From Tretioscincus oriximinensis (Eukaryota > Chordata > Lepidosauria > Squamata > Gymnophthalmidae), in assembly GCA_022410635.1 (NCBI GenBank), contig JAJVDF010000583.1:141506-205505 (forward strand): a DNA stretch of 64,000 nucleotides, read 5' to 3'. Positions 1 through 9,963 of this stretch are shown piece after piece; position 1 is the first letter of the stretch; the number at the start of each line of letters is the position of its first letter. The notes below the pieces were generated by a model. It was given only the letters and a program-made list of their open reading frames with translations. It was not told the DNA's origin and did not search any database. Made by a program: the position numbers and the translations under genes.

Positions 1-369
1 AGGCCCACAGCCCACCACTGGAAGCATTGCCATTGGAAGGTGGTAGCTGGATGCTCCCCAGTGAAAACAATTGCGCTGTGAATAGTCCCCCTCCTTGCTG
101 CTAGGAGTGCATTTGCGTACTGCTGCCTCTCTGCCGCATCTGTCCTAGTCGCCAGTGGCCTTCATTAGCACCATGGTGACACCCAAACCCAAGGCCATAT
201 TTGCAGACAACTAGTAGCAAAATAATGCATAGAGCAGAGGCAAAGATGGCATGCGGTGGAATGGTGTGAGTTGTGGTTCAGGAACATCTGGGGGAGCTGC
301 AGTTGAGCACCTCTAGTGTATAAAAGTCTCGTAGCTGCTAATTCCAACAATTGGCAAGGCATGCTTCAT

Positions 370-515
370 CAGAACATAAGAGGAACTGTACTGAATCAGG
401 CCCATCTAGTCCAGCATTCTGTCTCACACAGAGGCCCACCAGTTGCACCTGGGCAGTCTGGAACAGAAGAAGGCAAAATCTTCAACTGTTCTCGACATCC
501 TGCAAATGGCATAAA
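370..515 (-). mobile_element. CR1-like LINE, 3'-end fragment
   Basis: The sequence from agaacataag through the cccatctagtccagcattct block is shared with 33650-34280 and 63643-63885. In the longest copy the same block lies next to the reverse-transcriptase C-terminus, which marks it as the antisense 3' end of a CR1-like LINE. Confidence 0.75.
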
Positions 516-1272
516 CCTCATTTTAACCTCAACCTGCAGTTGGCCACGGGAAGTATACTAGAACCTTTGGAATCACATCCTTGTCATCTTCCTCTTCTGC
601 TTTCCCTTCCGCTTCCTCTTTCTCTCCATATTCACTTGGGCTTCTTCCACCACTGGCAAGAGAGCCTGTGTGGAACAGAAAGACTGCAAATAATGGTGTA
701 CAGAAAGCCATCCCCATTGGCCCTCCTTCATCTTCCATAGCATCACCTGTAGGAAACTACAATATACATGCAGACATTAGTCTCTCTCACTGATAACTGA
801 AAATTGTCTTTTATATTCTTTTAAGACTATTCTGTAAATAATTATTGTTTTGTTGAAAGACATTATTCCCAAACCTACTGCTACATGCAATTTGGAAATC
901 TCAAGATTAGAAGTTCTTGTGAGCTGAACTATAGTGCTTTAGAGGGGATTCTGATCCCATCTGGTGATTGATAATGTATTGCCCATGTGTTTCCTCAGAC
1001 TTTCACCAAAAGTCTCAAAAAGATTTTCAATAAAATATGAGTACTTATCTACTTTCTTTGATTATTTAAATCCAGGGAGCCCTATAAAATTCCATATTTC
1101 AAAATTCCATATTTCTCGCTCTCCTTTTTGTCTTTCCTGAAATATCATCCATACACTGAACCTTAAAACCAACTAAACTTTTCATTTTATGTGTCTGTAT
1201 CCATATATTATTAAGATCTTATTTTTGCTTTCCACATTTCTACTATAATAGCTATAAAATATGTATTTAGTA

Positions 1273-1310
1273 TTATAAGAACATAAGAAAAGCCTTGCTA
1301 AATGAGGTGA
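1273..1310 (-). mobile_element. Tiny CR1-like 3'-end remnant
   Basis: The string aagaacataagaaaagcc followed by ttgct matches the extreme 3' end of the CR1-like copies elsewhere in the window. It is very short, so the call is tentative. Confidence 0.4.
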
Positions 1311-1549
1311 CAACCTATGTCATTTATATGCTTGTTTTCTTATTTGTAAGCGTGAGAATTCCTCAATGTAGCATGCTTGGTATGAATGTGATTCTCAGTT
1401 CAAAACTCTCAGAATGTGCCAGTCCAATGTGACAAGATCCTGTATGTGTATATTTGTGAGAATATACAGACAGTGCCAGAGCATATCACGTAACAGAGGA
1501 CAAGGCTGTGTGAGAGGCTGCCATTGGGTTGACATCTCCTACAATGGTG

Positions 1550-1718
1550 TAGGCTGACCAGATGACCCCTTTTGTGTGTGTGTGTTGAAAACCCAGTTTT
1601 GGGGTGCCTCCCATTTTTTTCTGAGGAATTTTTTTTTTAATTTTCCTCAGAAAAAAATGGGAGGCACCACAAAAACAGGTTTTCAACCCCCCCCAAAAGG
1701 GGTCATCTGGTCAGCCTG
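1550..1718. mobile_element. Palindromic hAT-like MITE, copy 1
   Basis: A near-perfect inverted repeat begins taggctgaccagatgacccc and ends with its complement, ggggtcatctggtcagcctg. The arms are about 80 nt with an AT-rich loop near 1625-1640. It is flanked by a perfect 8-bp direct repeat, caatggtg (1542-1549 and 1719-1726). Eight-base duplications are typical of hAT transposases. It has no coding capacity, so it is non-autonomous. A second copy lies at 18480-18724. Confidence 0.8.
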
Positions 1719-2630
1719 CAATGGTGGGATAACNTTTATTCAATGATTAAAGAAAAATCTTATCTTCTGAGATTACTATAAATTGTACCCTTGTTCCAGC
1801 TTCTGGACAGAGCTAATTGATTTTTAGGAACTACTGTTAGAAAGCAGACATTGGGTTGCTCNACTATGTTGCAAATAAACATAAAATGCAAGAGCATTTA
1901 AAGGTTTGGAAGGATTAGAAGGACATTTTTTCAAGAGCAAATGCTGTTGCTTTAGACACAAGTGAATGTTAGACAATTCTCTGTCAAGGTTAAGAAATTA
2001 TTTTTCATTGGAGGGAAACACTGTGTGTCCAAAAACAAAACTTTATAGTCACTGTATTAGACTAAATATATTATCATCATGATAAATGGGACCATAGGTT
2101 ATTTTAACATAAGAGATGCTTCTCCAAATCCCTTAAAACTTTGGTTTCTTCTGGGTGGCCTGTTTTCTAGGATTTAACTTCCTTGGGTAGTTAACTAGGA
2201 TTTAACTTCCTTCCTTTCAGGCTTGAGTAGCATTTGAGGCTCTTGACAAAATCTTCTCCTTTCGTGTTCTTCTAACATAATGCAAAATGTCCACTTTCCT
2301 TCACAAATTGCTTGATTATTTAACTTTTCCAAACCTCTACTTTTCCTAATGTTACTGTGTTACTTGTGATCAAAACAGTATACTCAGTATTCTTAATACA
2401 GTCACATTTTGGCTCCATCCATCCTGAAATCTTTTAAAACTCCACCAGTGCTGACCCCACTGTTTTTCTGTTTAAAGTAAACAGAAGGTGGTTTGGGACA
2501 GTGCTGACCCCCAGACAATGGGATTTTCCTGGGACAAGTAAACTCAGCCAGGTAAAAGTTACTTGGATTTTTTCTGATCTCAGTCAAGTTTCTCAGAAGT
2601 TCCATTTCTTTTGCCTGTGAGGTTAGGGCA

Positions 2631-2738
2631 GGTTATTTTTGGGTGGAGAAAGGGAAGGGGAGGACTGGGAAGTTTCCCCAATAGCCAGCCCCCCCCTTTT
2701 CCCTCTCCAGAAATGGGGATCTCCACCCAAAAATAATC
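2631..2738. repeat. Imperfect hairpin
   Basis: ggttatttttgggtggag (2631-2648) is complementary in 17 of 18 positions to 2721-2738. The intervening sequence is purine-rich then pyrimidine-rich, giving extended imperfect pairing. It may be a worn MITE; no target duplication is evident. Confidence 0.5.
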
Positions 2739-2771
2739 TACTTTCATGGCTCCAGAGTGTGTAGTTTGACA

Positions 2772-2818
2772 GGAGGAAAAAAAACAGAATTCAATTTGAA
2801 TTCTGCTTCCTTTCCTCC
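2772..2818. repeat. Short palindrome
   Basis: Two 23-nt arms (2772-2794 and 2796-2818) around a single central T, pairing in 20 of 23 positions, centred on cagaattcaatttgaattct. Function unknown. Confidence 0.6.
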
Positions 2819-4529
2819 CAAACTAAACTTATTTGCTGCAGTAGGAAAAGGATCTTTGTTTAGTATACAAGCACTATAACATTTTAGTCTTATATTCAAT
2901 ACTATTTCTATTTGCCCTAGCATTGGAGTACTACATATCCCAGTTTGTCTAGAATAGTCCTGAATATTTGTGCATTTCCCAGCAATTCAGAATTAACTAA
3001 TGGATTCCTGAAAAACAAATCCATCATTCTTAAAAATTGGATTTGGTAACCTGTTTTTTAAAATGTGTGGGCTTCTCTTTCATTACCATTTCCTCTTCTT
3101 CTCTCTTCGGGCCACATGCATTAATGCAGGTTTCGTTAGCCTTCACTATGCATCCAAAGAACATCTGCAAAAGGAGAGGAGGCCAGCCAACATGGCTGTA
3201 GGATCAGAGCTGGCCGGGCATGGGTAGATCAGTCTTCTTCCTTCCTTCTTGTCACCGCCACATGCCAGCTCCTTGCGGCTCCAGAAAAAGGTATGTCCCC
3301 ATTTCCCTTCCCTTTTCCTAGCGAAATCCACAGTTGCTTGCAGAGTATGGATTTCTCTCCCTTTTCCCCTTCCATGTGGCTGCACCCTGTGTTGGCTGAG
3401 TGGTGTAAGGGTGAAAATAGCCCTTGTTTCTAATTGTACTTTGAGTTCTGATAACATGTCACAAGATGCAGCTCAAAAAGATTTTATCAGCAGAAACATT
3501 AACAAAATGTCTATATTTGCAGGCACACTTGAGATGCATGCAGAGTCATGTTGGGATTCCAGCCAAGATTCATTTCTTTATTATTAATGACTTGACCAAA
3601 TAAAGCAAAAGCTTTAAACACAGCTGAACATTTCACCTTAGCTTTTGGCAAGTTTTTCAAAGTGAATCCAAAGTTTTCCTTCATAAAAGCAAGGTAATAT
3701 ACAGTGCGAAGCTAAAATCAGAAAAAAAATGAGCCTCTAGCTTTTTAAAATGTACTAATAACCCCCAATTACCCTGGAATGTCATTCTGTAATAACTAGT
3801 TCTACTGAAAAAGTCAGTTGGTAATCTACATAAATCTAACTTCTGCATTATTGAAAAATGTCTTCTACCTATGCTGGCAGGTTTGTGTGTCAAAGATTAT
3901 AAATTACTGTTATCAATTAACAGTTCTTTCTCTAGAGTAATCAATTTATTTAAAATTATTATAATAAATATTGAGGGGAATCACTGAAAGTGTTCAAGAA
4001 TGTAGAAATACAGAAACTCATCTAGTCTAGGAAAAGATGAGATATCTTGACTGTATACTACTCTTTCGATTATATTGTTAATGCACTTTAATTCCTGAAG
4101 ATCTGGAAAAAATTAGAAAAAACGTTATTTTTTACCCTGGCCTGTATCTTACTATATCTTCCTTTCTTGGGTTTTGTGTGCTTTTTAATATGTATTCTGG
4201 CATTTCCCTAAACTCCCAGTAAATATATTAGGTTTACGTAACCTAATTGTGAGGTTATGTAATTTGAGACTGTGGCTTAAAAATCAACACTGCTACAGGT
4301 CCTTGTAATACATGCTTATAATGGTGCTCAGCTAGCAAATTACAGCTTCCAAGCACCTGTCAAATACTTATACCATCTTTCCTGATTCAGATGGCAAAGA
4401 ATGATAGAGCTGAGAAGAAGGAAGAGGAAGAGAAAGAAAAGAAAATAGTTGGTTTTTATATTCTCAGTTTTTCAACTCAGAGGAAATCAAAGCATTTTGC
4501 ATCTTATGGTATTTTCTTCACCACTGACA

Positions 4530-4680
4530 CCTTGTGAAATTGGTNAAGCTGAGAGAGCTTTAAATAACTGTGACTATCCCAAGGTCACCCAGCTGACTTT
4601 GTGGAGGAGTACAAAACTGAACCGGGAGGCTTCCATATAAGTGCCTAATATGCTAACCACAACACCAAACTGATTCTCTC
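4530..4680 (-). mobile_element. tRNA-derived (MIR-like) lizard SINE, antisense
   Basis: The core ccaaggtcacccagctgact and the flanking order of motifs (tgtgaaattgg, gagagagctt, tgctaaccacaacacc) match copies at 7960-8140, 27170-27315 and, in sense, 40408-40525. This is the common squamate SINE whose centre resembles MIR. It is old and mutated. Confidence 0.65.
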
Positions 4681-7021
4681 AATACGCACATACACAGAAA
4701 AGGATTTTTGACAGATTATAATAAATTCTGAGACAACCAGCCTGACACTCTGACCACAAGACCATACTGAGTATCATCTGCATGTTGATGGTTCTTTACC
4801 AAGTACAGTATGTTTTAACAGTTTCTTCTAGTGTTTTGATATAGATAAGACTACACTCTGAGGAACACAAGGGAGTCCCCAGGGAATTGAACATGAATAC
4901 CTCTGTGCCATCAGTTTGGAGATAACAATGTAACCCCTGCAGTGTATTTCCTCTTCCAGAGCAAAACAAGTATAAATCTAAAGTTTTTAAAAAGATGCTC
5001 CTAATGCAAATAAAGAATAAATCTTCTAGTTCCTTCCTTGTTTTGAGTGACACCTAGTGGTATTCCTGTTGGTCTACTCTATACTCAGATCACACCATAA
5101 GAACTACCTCTATTGTACAGCTAGCACAAGAAAATGATAATATATCCTTTCAGATCCCACAATTTCCTCTTGTTGNCCCTGCCAGATGGCAAGAAACAAT
5201 CCCGGATTCTCACCTCTGTGCTGGTTCCTAGCAGTACTGTATTATGTTCAAAATACCTGAATGCTAACAAAGCACAAAAAACCCNAAAGCAATTAGACCA
5301 GGCATTTGAACAGGAACAATACTGCTAAGAAACAGCAGACAGGAGGTTTTACACTGTGCGTAAAGTATGGATCTAGCTACTGTGNTTGAAAAAAAAGCAG
5401 AAATAAGTGTATTGATTTGATAATAGGTTTATTTTAGATTTACAGAGAAAATNCCTCTTCGAAAAATATATGGTTCCGTTTTCAAATAACCTAACATGAT
5501 AAAATTAAGCNTTACTTAAATTTTGCTTTTGCTCATGTAAAAGCTATTGATTTGTACATATTTCTTCATTACACCAAAAGATGGAGCTGACATTGCACTG
5601 GCATAAACAGAAGATTCATTGTATTTCCTTCACTGTTGAAGTCTAAGATGCAACTGAAACTTAAACAGTAGCTTTAAAAGTTCATCTGAAATTCTTCTTC
5701 TTTTGCTGACAGTCCTCAAGATCCAGGATAATTTGCTAAACAAAATTTACAAACAACTTTCTGAAATTTCATTTTCTTGATATTGTAATATCATTTTACC
5801 ATATAAAAGAAAAATGACAGTATATTCATTTAGCCGATTAGACAACACTATATAATATCATAGAAACATACTATTCCTTGTTTTTAGGAATTTATGAGCT
5901 TGATTCTTGGAACAGAAACTGGTTAAATTAAACAAGATTCGTAGATTCTTGTGACATCTGTGTGGATTATATTTTAGGATTGTGCATGAGAATCTTGTGG
6001 TTTTTTCCTATATAGGCTTCACCATTGGAATGCAGGCCTTCAGAACTGGTATCAAGTGATTTGTTTTGGATCAGATTCCAAAGCTCTTTCTTTAAAGTCC
6101 AAGAACTGCCAGTAGCAGCACATTTTCTGTTGGAAAATGTATTTGGAAGGCAAGTTCCTATTGTAAAAGAACTTTTGTACTGAGAATGGAATTTGCCAAG
6201 ACTAACTACGAAAATTATGTACTACTTGTAAGTTAAGATATCTCAAATAAAAAGAATCATTAGTTTTACACAGGTGAGCATAGCTGGTGATGTGTCATAG
6301 ATATACGATTACCAGGCTGTGAAAAACAAATATTTATTCTCAGATATACAATGTTTTCTGGCAATTTGACTGGTAGGTATGCACCAGTTGAAATGTTCAC
6401 ATTCGGTAGTCTCCTTCAAAAGTATTGTGTAGGAAATTGTATATGTACGTAGCTGTACTTTTGAGAGTGAAGTTCTATTCATATTATTTTTTATTAATAA
6501 ATGAAAATAATTTAGTGCTTCTAGGAAACAGATCCAAATATTCAAGGTGATTTATAATCTGTTGAAATCTTTTAAAACTCAAAATTAATTTCACTGCTTT
6601 TACCATCTTCACAAGACCAGGAGCAAACATGCATATGGATCCGTTCTATTCTTCCTGCAAAATCTAATAAATACAGGAACAACTTTTATGCTTTCCGCGG
6701 CTGGCTTAGAATTACCAACATACAAAGACCCGTTTGTAAAAGTGAGAAAAGTAAACTTTATGCAGAGCTGTTTTTCTGAATGGGAGGATTTCTCTTAAGC
6801 AAATGTAAGGAACTGACAGCATAGCTTCAACATTTCTTCACATTTCTATGGTTTGTTTGTCACAAAATCAGCTGCTATCAGATCACAGCTTTGTTTTGTG
6901 ATACATTAATCTTCAGGTGGTTTTTCTGTGAAACCTCCCCTACTTTGATTATTTTAGTTAATAAATAATTTACTGGTGATCCAGACACCACTAAGGGACT
7001 TTTTCTGTCAAGCTTTCTGAA

Positions 7022-7530
7022 AACGATCTAAATGGAAGAATGTNTNGCCCCTTTATAAATCTGTGGTGAGGCCCCATTGGGAATACTGTGTACAATTCTG
7101 GTCACCACANCTCAAGAGGGATATTGTGCAACTAGAGAAGGTGCAGAAAAGGGCAACAAAAGTGATCAAGGGAAATCTGACTGCAATGCCTGGGCCTCTT
7201 CAGCCTCAAAAGACAGTGTTTGAAAGGTGACCTGATTGAAGTATAAAATNATGCAAAGGATGGATAACGTGAAGAGAGAAAAATGTTTTCTCTATCGCAC
7301 AACACTATGGCCAGGAGGCATTACTTGAAGNTGACGGGCAGAAGAGGAAGGACAGACAAGAGAAAGTATTTTTTCACCGAGAGGGTCATCGGCCTTTGGA
7401 ATTCACTTCCAGAAGAGGTGGTACTAACTAATAGCTTGGATAGCTTTAAGAGAGGACACCAAAGGTATAAACAGCTACTCGGATGGATGTCTTGATGCTG
7501 CCTCCAAGATGAAGCAACAGGCAGCATTCT
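7022..7530 (+). mobile_element. CR1-like LINE, RT C-terminal part, sense copy
   Basis: Translated + strand shows CR1 reverse-transcriptase C-terminal motifs: first the segment for LYKSVVRPHLEYC-type sequence (degraded), then RKYFFTERVIGLWNSLPEEV near 7360-7425. Frameshifts and N bases break the frame. It meets an inverted second copy at about 7530. Confidence 0.75.
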
Positions 7531-7930
7531 TGAAATACCTTTCAAGCCGTCTTTCGAGGCTGAAGAGGCCCAGACGTTGCAGCCGGATTTCATAAGGGAG
7601 GTGCTCCAGCCCCTCAATCATTCTTGTTGCCCTTTTCTGCACCTTGTCTAGTTCCACAATATCCTTTGTGAGATGTGGTGACCAGAATTGTACACAGTAT
7701 TCCAAATGGGGCCTCACCACAGATTTATAAAGAGGCAAAAGAAGCGTTGCTGACTTGTTTTCAATTCCTTTCCTAATTATCCCTAACGCTGAATTAGCTT
7801 TTTTTTGCTGCTGCACACTGGGATGATGCCTTCATCGAACTGTCCACCAACAACCCCAAGATCCCTTTCCTGCTCCGTCATGGAAAGCTTGGTGTCCATT
7901 AGTTGGTAGGAGTAATTGTGGTTCTTTGCC
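7531..7930 (-). mobile_element. CR1-like LINE, RT fragment, antisense copy
   Basis: The minus strand reads through about 100 residues: ANSALGIIRKGIENKSATLL, then [20 protein letters not shown] and [20 protein letters not shown], the thumb/connection end of a CR1-clade reverse transcriptase. It overlaps in content with the sense copy to its left, so the two form a head-to-head inverted duplication. Confidence 0.8.
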
Positions 7931-7959
7931 CAAATGTGCCTGTCCCCTTTACCAAAGAG

Positions 7960-8140
7960 CTTTTATTGCTTTCTCCATAACTTGTCTCCCTGTGAGGTAG
8001 GCGTGGCTGAGAGAGTTCTAAAGAACTGTGATTGGTCCAAGGTCACCCAGCTGGCTCCATGGAGGAGTGTAGAATGGGACCAGGGAGGCTGCCAGATAGG
8101 AGTCCAATATTCTAACCAGTAGACCAAACTGGCTGTCAGC
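7960..8140 (-). mobile_element. tRNA-derived (MIR-like) lizard SINE, antisense
   Basis: It contains tgtgaggtaggcgtggctga, aactgtgattgg, ccaaggtcacccagctggct and aaccagtagaccaaactggc in the order seen in the other antisense copies. It ends just before the promoter region. Confidence 0.7.
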
Positions 8141-8991
8141 CACACGTGGCCTAACAGGCCCCTTCAATCTCTTTCAGGAGCAGACTAAGGGTTGATGCCT
8201 GTCAGCCTCCTGTCCTTCAGGCATTGCGAGCTTTCCTGGTTCCTATGGAATATAGACCTCGGGAGCCTGCTGGGCATCGCTCCTGTCCGCTGAGAAAACT
8301 CAGGGGAATGGAAATGAGCTCTCGGCAACTGCCCAACAGGGGTCGCTGTCGCCCCGGCACCCGCTCTTCGCCACCTCGCTGCTGGCAGGCCGGGGGGCGG
8401 GCAGTGGCCGCGGCTGTCAGGGCAAGGGAAGGCGACAGGTTGGCAGGCGCCGAGGGGGGCGAAGGGGGGGGCTGGAAAGCGGCCCCGTGGGAGCGCCAGG
8501 CGGCCAAGAGCGCAGCCCCAGGCGGGGCGCGGAAGCCAAGCGAGAGGCGGGGGCGGCCGTCCCGGGTGACTTCCTGGCCTGGGCAGGGCGCGCAGGAGCA
8601 GCAGCCGCCTCCGTCCCCCAGGCAGGGCCAGGGAGGCTCCCGGAAAGCCCCGGGCGCCGCTGCCCGCCCCGCCTCCCTCCCGGGCCATGCCGGCGCAGGT
8701 GGACGGGGGAGGCGGGGAGGCGGCGCGCGGGGCTCGGCGGCGCCACGGAACAGGCCCCGGTGCCAGCCACGCGGCGGCCGCTGCTGCTCCCTCTCCGCTG
8801 CCGCTGGGCTGCGCTGCCTGGGCGGCGGGAAGGTGAGCCAGGGCGCCGGGCGGGCGGCGTCCCCCAGGGCAGAGCTGCGTCTCCCGGGGCCGCTCGGGCA
8901 ACTTCAGCCGTCGCGCTCCCGCCTCCCCCGAGCCAGAGGAAGCCCCCGCCCGGAGCCCCGCTGACAGCCGCCAGGGAAGAGCGCGGCGGGG

Positions 8992-9076
8992 NNNNNNNNN
9001 NNNNNNNNNNNNNNNNNNNNNNNNNNNNNNNNNNNNNNNNNNNNNNNNNNNNNNNNNNNNNNNNNNNNNNNNNNNN
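8992..9076. other. Assembly gap (85 N) inside the CpG island
   Basis: An unbroken run of N interrupts the island, directly followed by GCCT repeats. The true length and content are unknown; a collapsed GC-rich or tandem-repeat stretch is likely. Long open frames that run through this gap are artefacts. Confidence 0.99.
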
Positions 9077-9098
9077 GCCTGCCTGCCTGCCTGCCTGC
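9077..9098. repeat. (GCCT)n microsatellite at gap edge
   Basis: About five GCCT units directly follow the N run, so the repeat may extend into the gap. Confidence 0.9.
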
Positions 9099-9687
9099 GC
9101 CCTCCCTCTGCCCCCAACCCACCCAAGCCGCCCCCGGTGACCCCGCCGCCGCCGCCCGGCCTGCGGAGCCGGTGGGAGCGGAGGCGCCTCGGCGCGGGGA
9201 AGGGGCTGCCGGGGGCTCCTCCACCCGCGGGCGCCCCGCCTCCCCTTGGGGCGCAGGGGAATTGCGGGCGGACGCCGGGCTCAGCCTTGGAGGAAGGCGC
9301 ATCGCTGGGGCCAGCCGCGGGAGGAGGCAGCAGCTGCGCCAGGCGGGGACCGGAGGAGGCGCCGGCAGCCCTCGGGGGGCTCCTGGGTCTCCTGGCCCAA
9401 GTTTCCTCCCTCTGGGGCTCCAGTGGATGGCTCCTCATCGCGCGCCTGGGGAGCGGCCGGCGGGGTNCCTGGCGAAGGAGCGCCGACTCTCGTGGCCGCA
9501 GAGCGGGAACAAAGGAGCGCGCCGAACTTCGCGGTGGCCTCGTCAGCCGAGCGCGGCTGCACCTTCCCCTTGGCCGGGGCTGTGATTCCCTCCCTCCTTC
9601 CCCAGGGCGCCCCGAAGAGCCGCCGCTCCTTGGCCGGCAGGCTACGGAGAACTTTGCATTTGTAGCAGCCAGAACCTCGTTGCGTAA

Positions 9688-9864
9688 GAGCCGAGAGGGA
9701 GCTGCTCCCTCGTGTTGCTGCTTTCAACCTGCCATACTGGTAATTTATTATTGACTCAGGCGGAGGACGCTGTTTGGCCTCATCTCCCTGGACCCGGGAT
9801 TACCACCACCATTCCCCAGCCTTCCCCGCCTGCTGCCCCCCCCCCCCGGAGCCCCGAAGCAGCC
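9688..9864 (+). promoter_or_regulatory. EPB41L4A: Probable 5'UTR of EPB41L4A before the start codon
   Basis: This segment adjoins the start codon without an obvious splice acceptor. It contains no ATG. The coding frame stays open from after TAA at 9685-9687, so the 5' boundary is given as the stop and not as a known transcription start. A long C tract near 9836-9847 lies 20-30 nt before the ATG. Confidence 0.6.
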
Positions 9865-9963
9865 ATGGGTTGTTTCTGTGCTGGCCAAGAAGAATTTTAT
9901 TGCGAAGTTCTACTTCTGGATGACTCCAAGCTGACTTTAACCACCCAGCAGCAGGGCATAAAG
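9865..9963 (+). CDS. EPB41L4A: EPB41L4A coding exon 1 (residues 1-33)
   Basis: This exon encodes the N-terminus and the first strand of the F1 lobe ([20 protein letters not shown]). The start is well supported. The ATG sits in a good Kozak context (gcagccATGg). The same frame is closed upstream by TAA at 9685-9687, and there is no ATG between. The donor is aag|gtaagta in phase 0. The MGCFC start places Gly2 next to Cys3 and Cys5, a layout compatible with N-terminal lipidation; that is inference only. A 37-kb intron follows. Confidence 0.95.

Larger units (their letters stand above)
1..8160. other. Upstream intergenic region, no supported gene
   Basis: AT-rich DNA with old repeats (listed separately) and no open frame with recognisable protein similarity apart from LINE remnants. 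Stretches 1-360, 560-1270, 1730-2600, 2820-4500 and 4690-7020 show nothing I can identify. Part of 225-310 (ttcaggaacatctgg) resembles half of the palindromic element at 51633-51761. Confidence 0.6.
8330..9830 (+). promoter_or_regulatory. EPB41L4A: CpG-island promoter of EPB41L4A
   Basis: The base composition changes abruptly from AT-rich to extremely GC- and CpG-rich between about 8330 and 9720, then falls off just before the first coding exon. GC boxes are visible (for example ggggggcggg ending at 8401). No convincing TATA box is seen. This is the expected layout of a TATA-less vertebrate promoter. The island extends well upstream of the gene, so a divergent transcript could share it; in mammals EPB41L4A-AS1 occupies that position. 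No such transcript can be demonstrated here. The transcription start cannot be placed exactly. Confidence 0.85.

Noticed and set aside
2446..2511. Direct repeat cagtgctgacccc at 2446-2458 and 2499-2511 as a target duplication
   Set aside because: The 40-bp interval has no transposon-like structure; a small tandem duplication is as likely.
8185..9438. Long open frames on both strands through the CpG island (up to 417 codons)
   Set aside because: They exist because GC-rich DNA lacks stops and because the N gap translates as X. Composition is Pro/Ala/Gly/Arg-rich with no domain.
9712..9864. In-frame upstream extension of EPB41L4A starting at GTG
   Set aside because: No ATG occurs between the upstream TAA (9685-9687) and 9865. 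The conserved protein starts at MGCFC, so this is 5'UTR.
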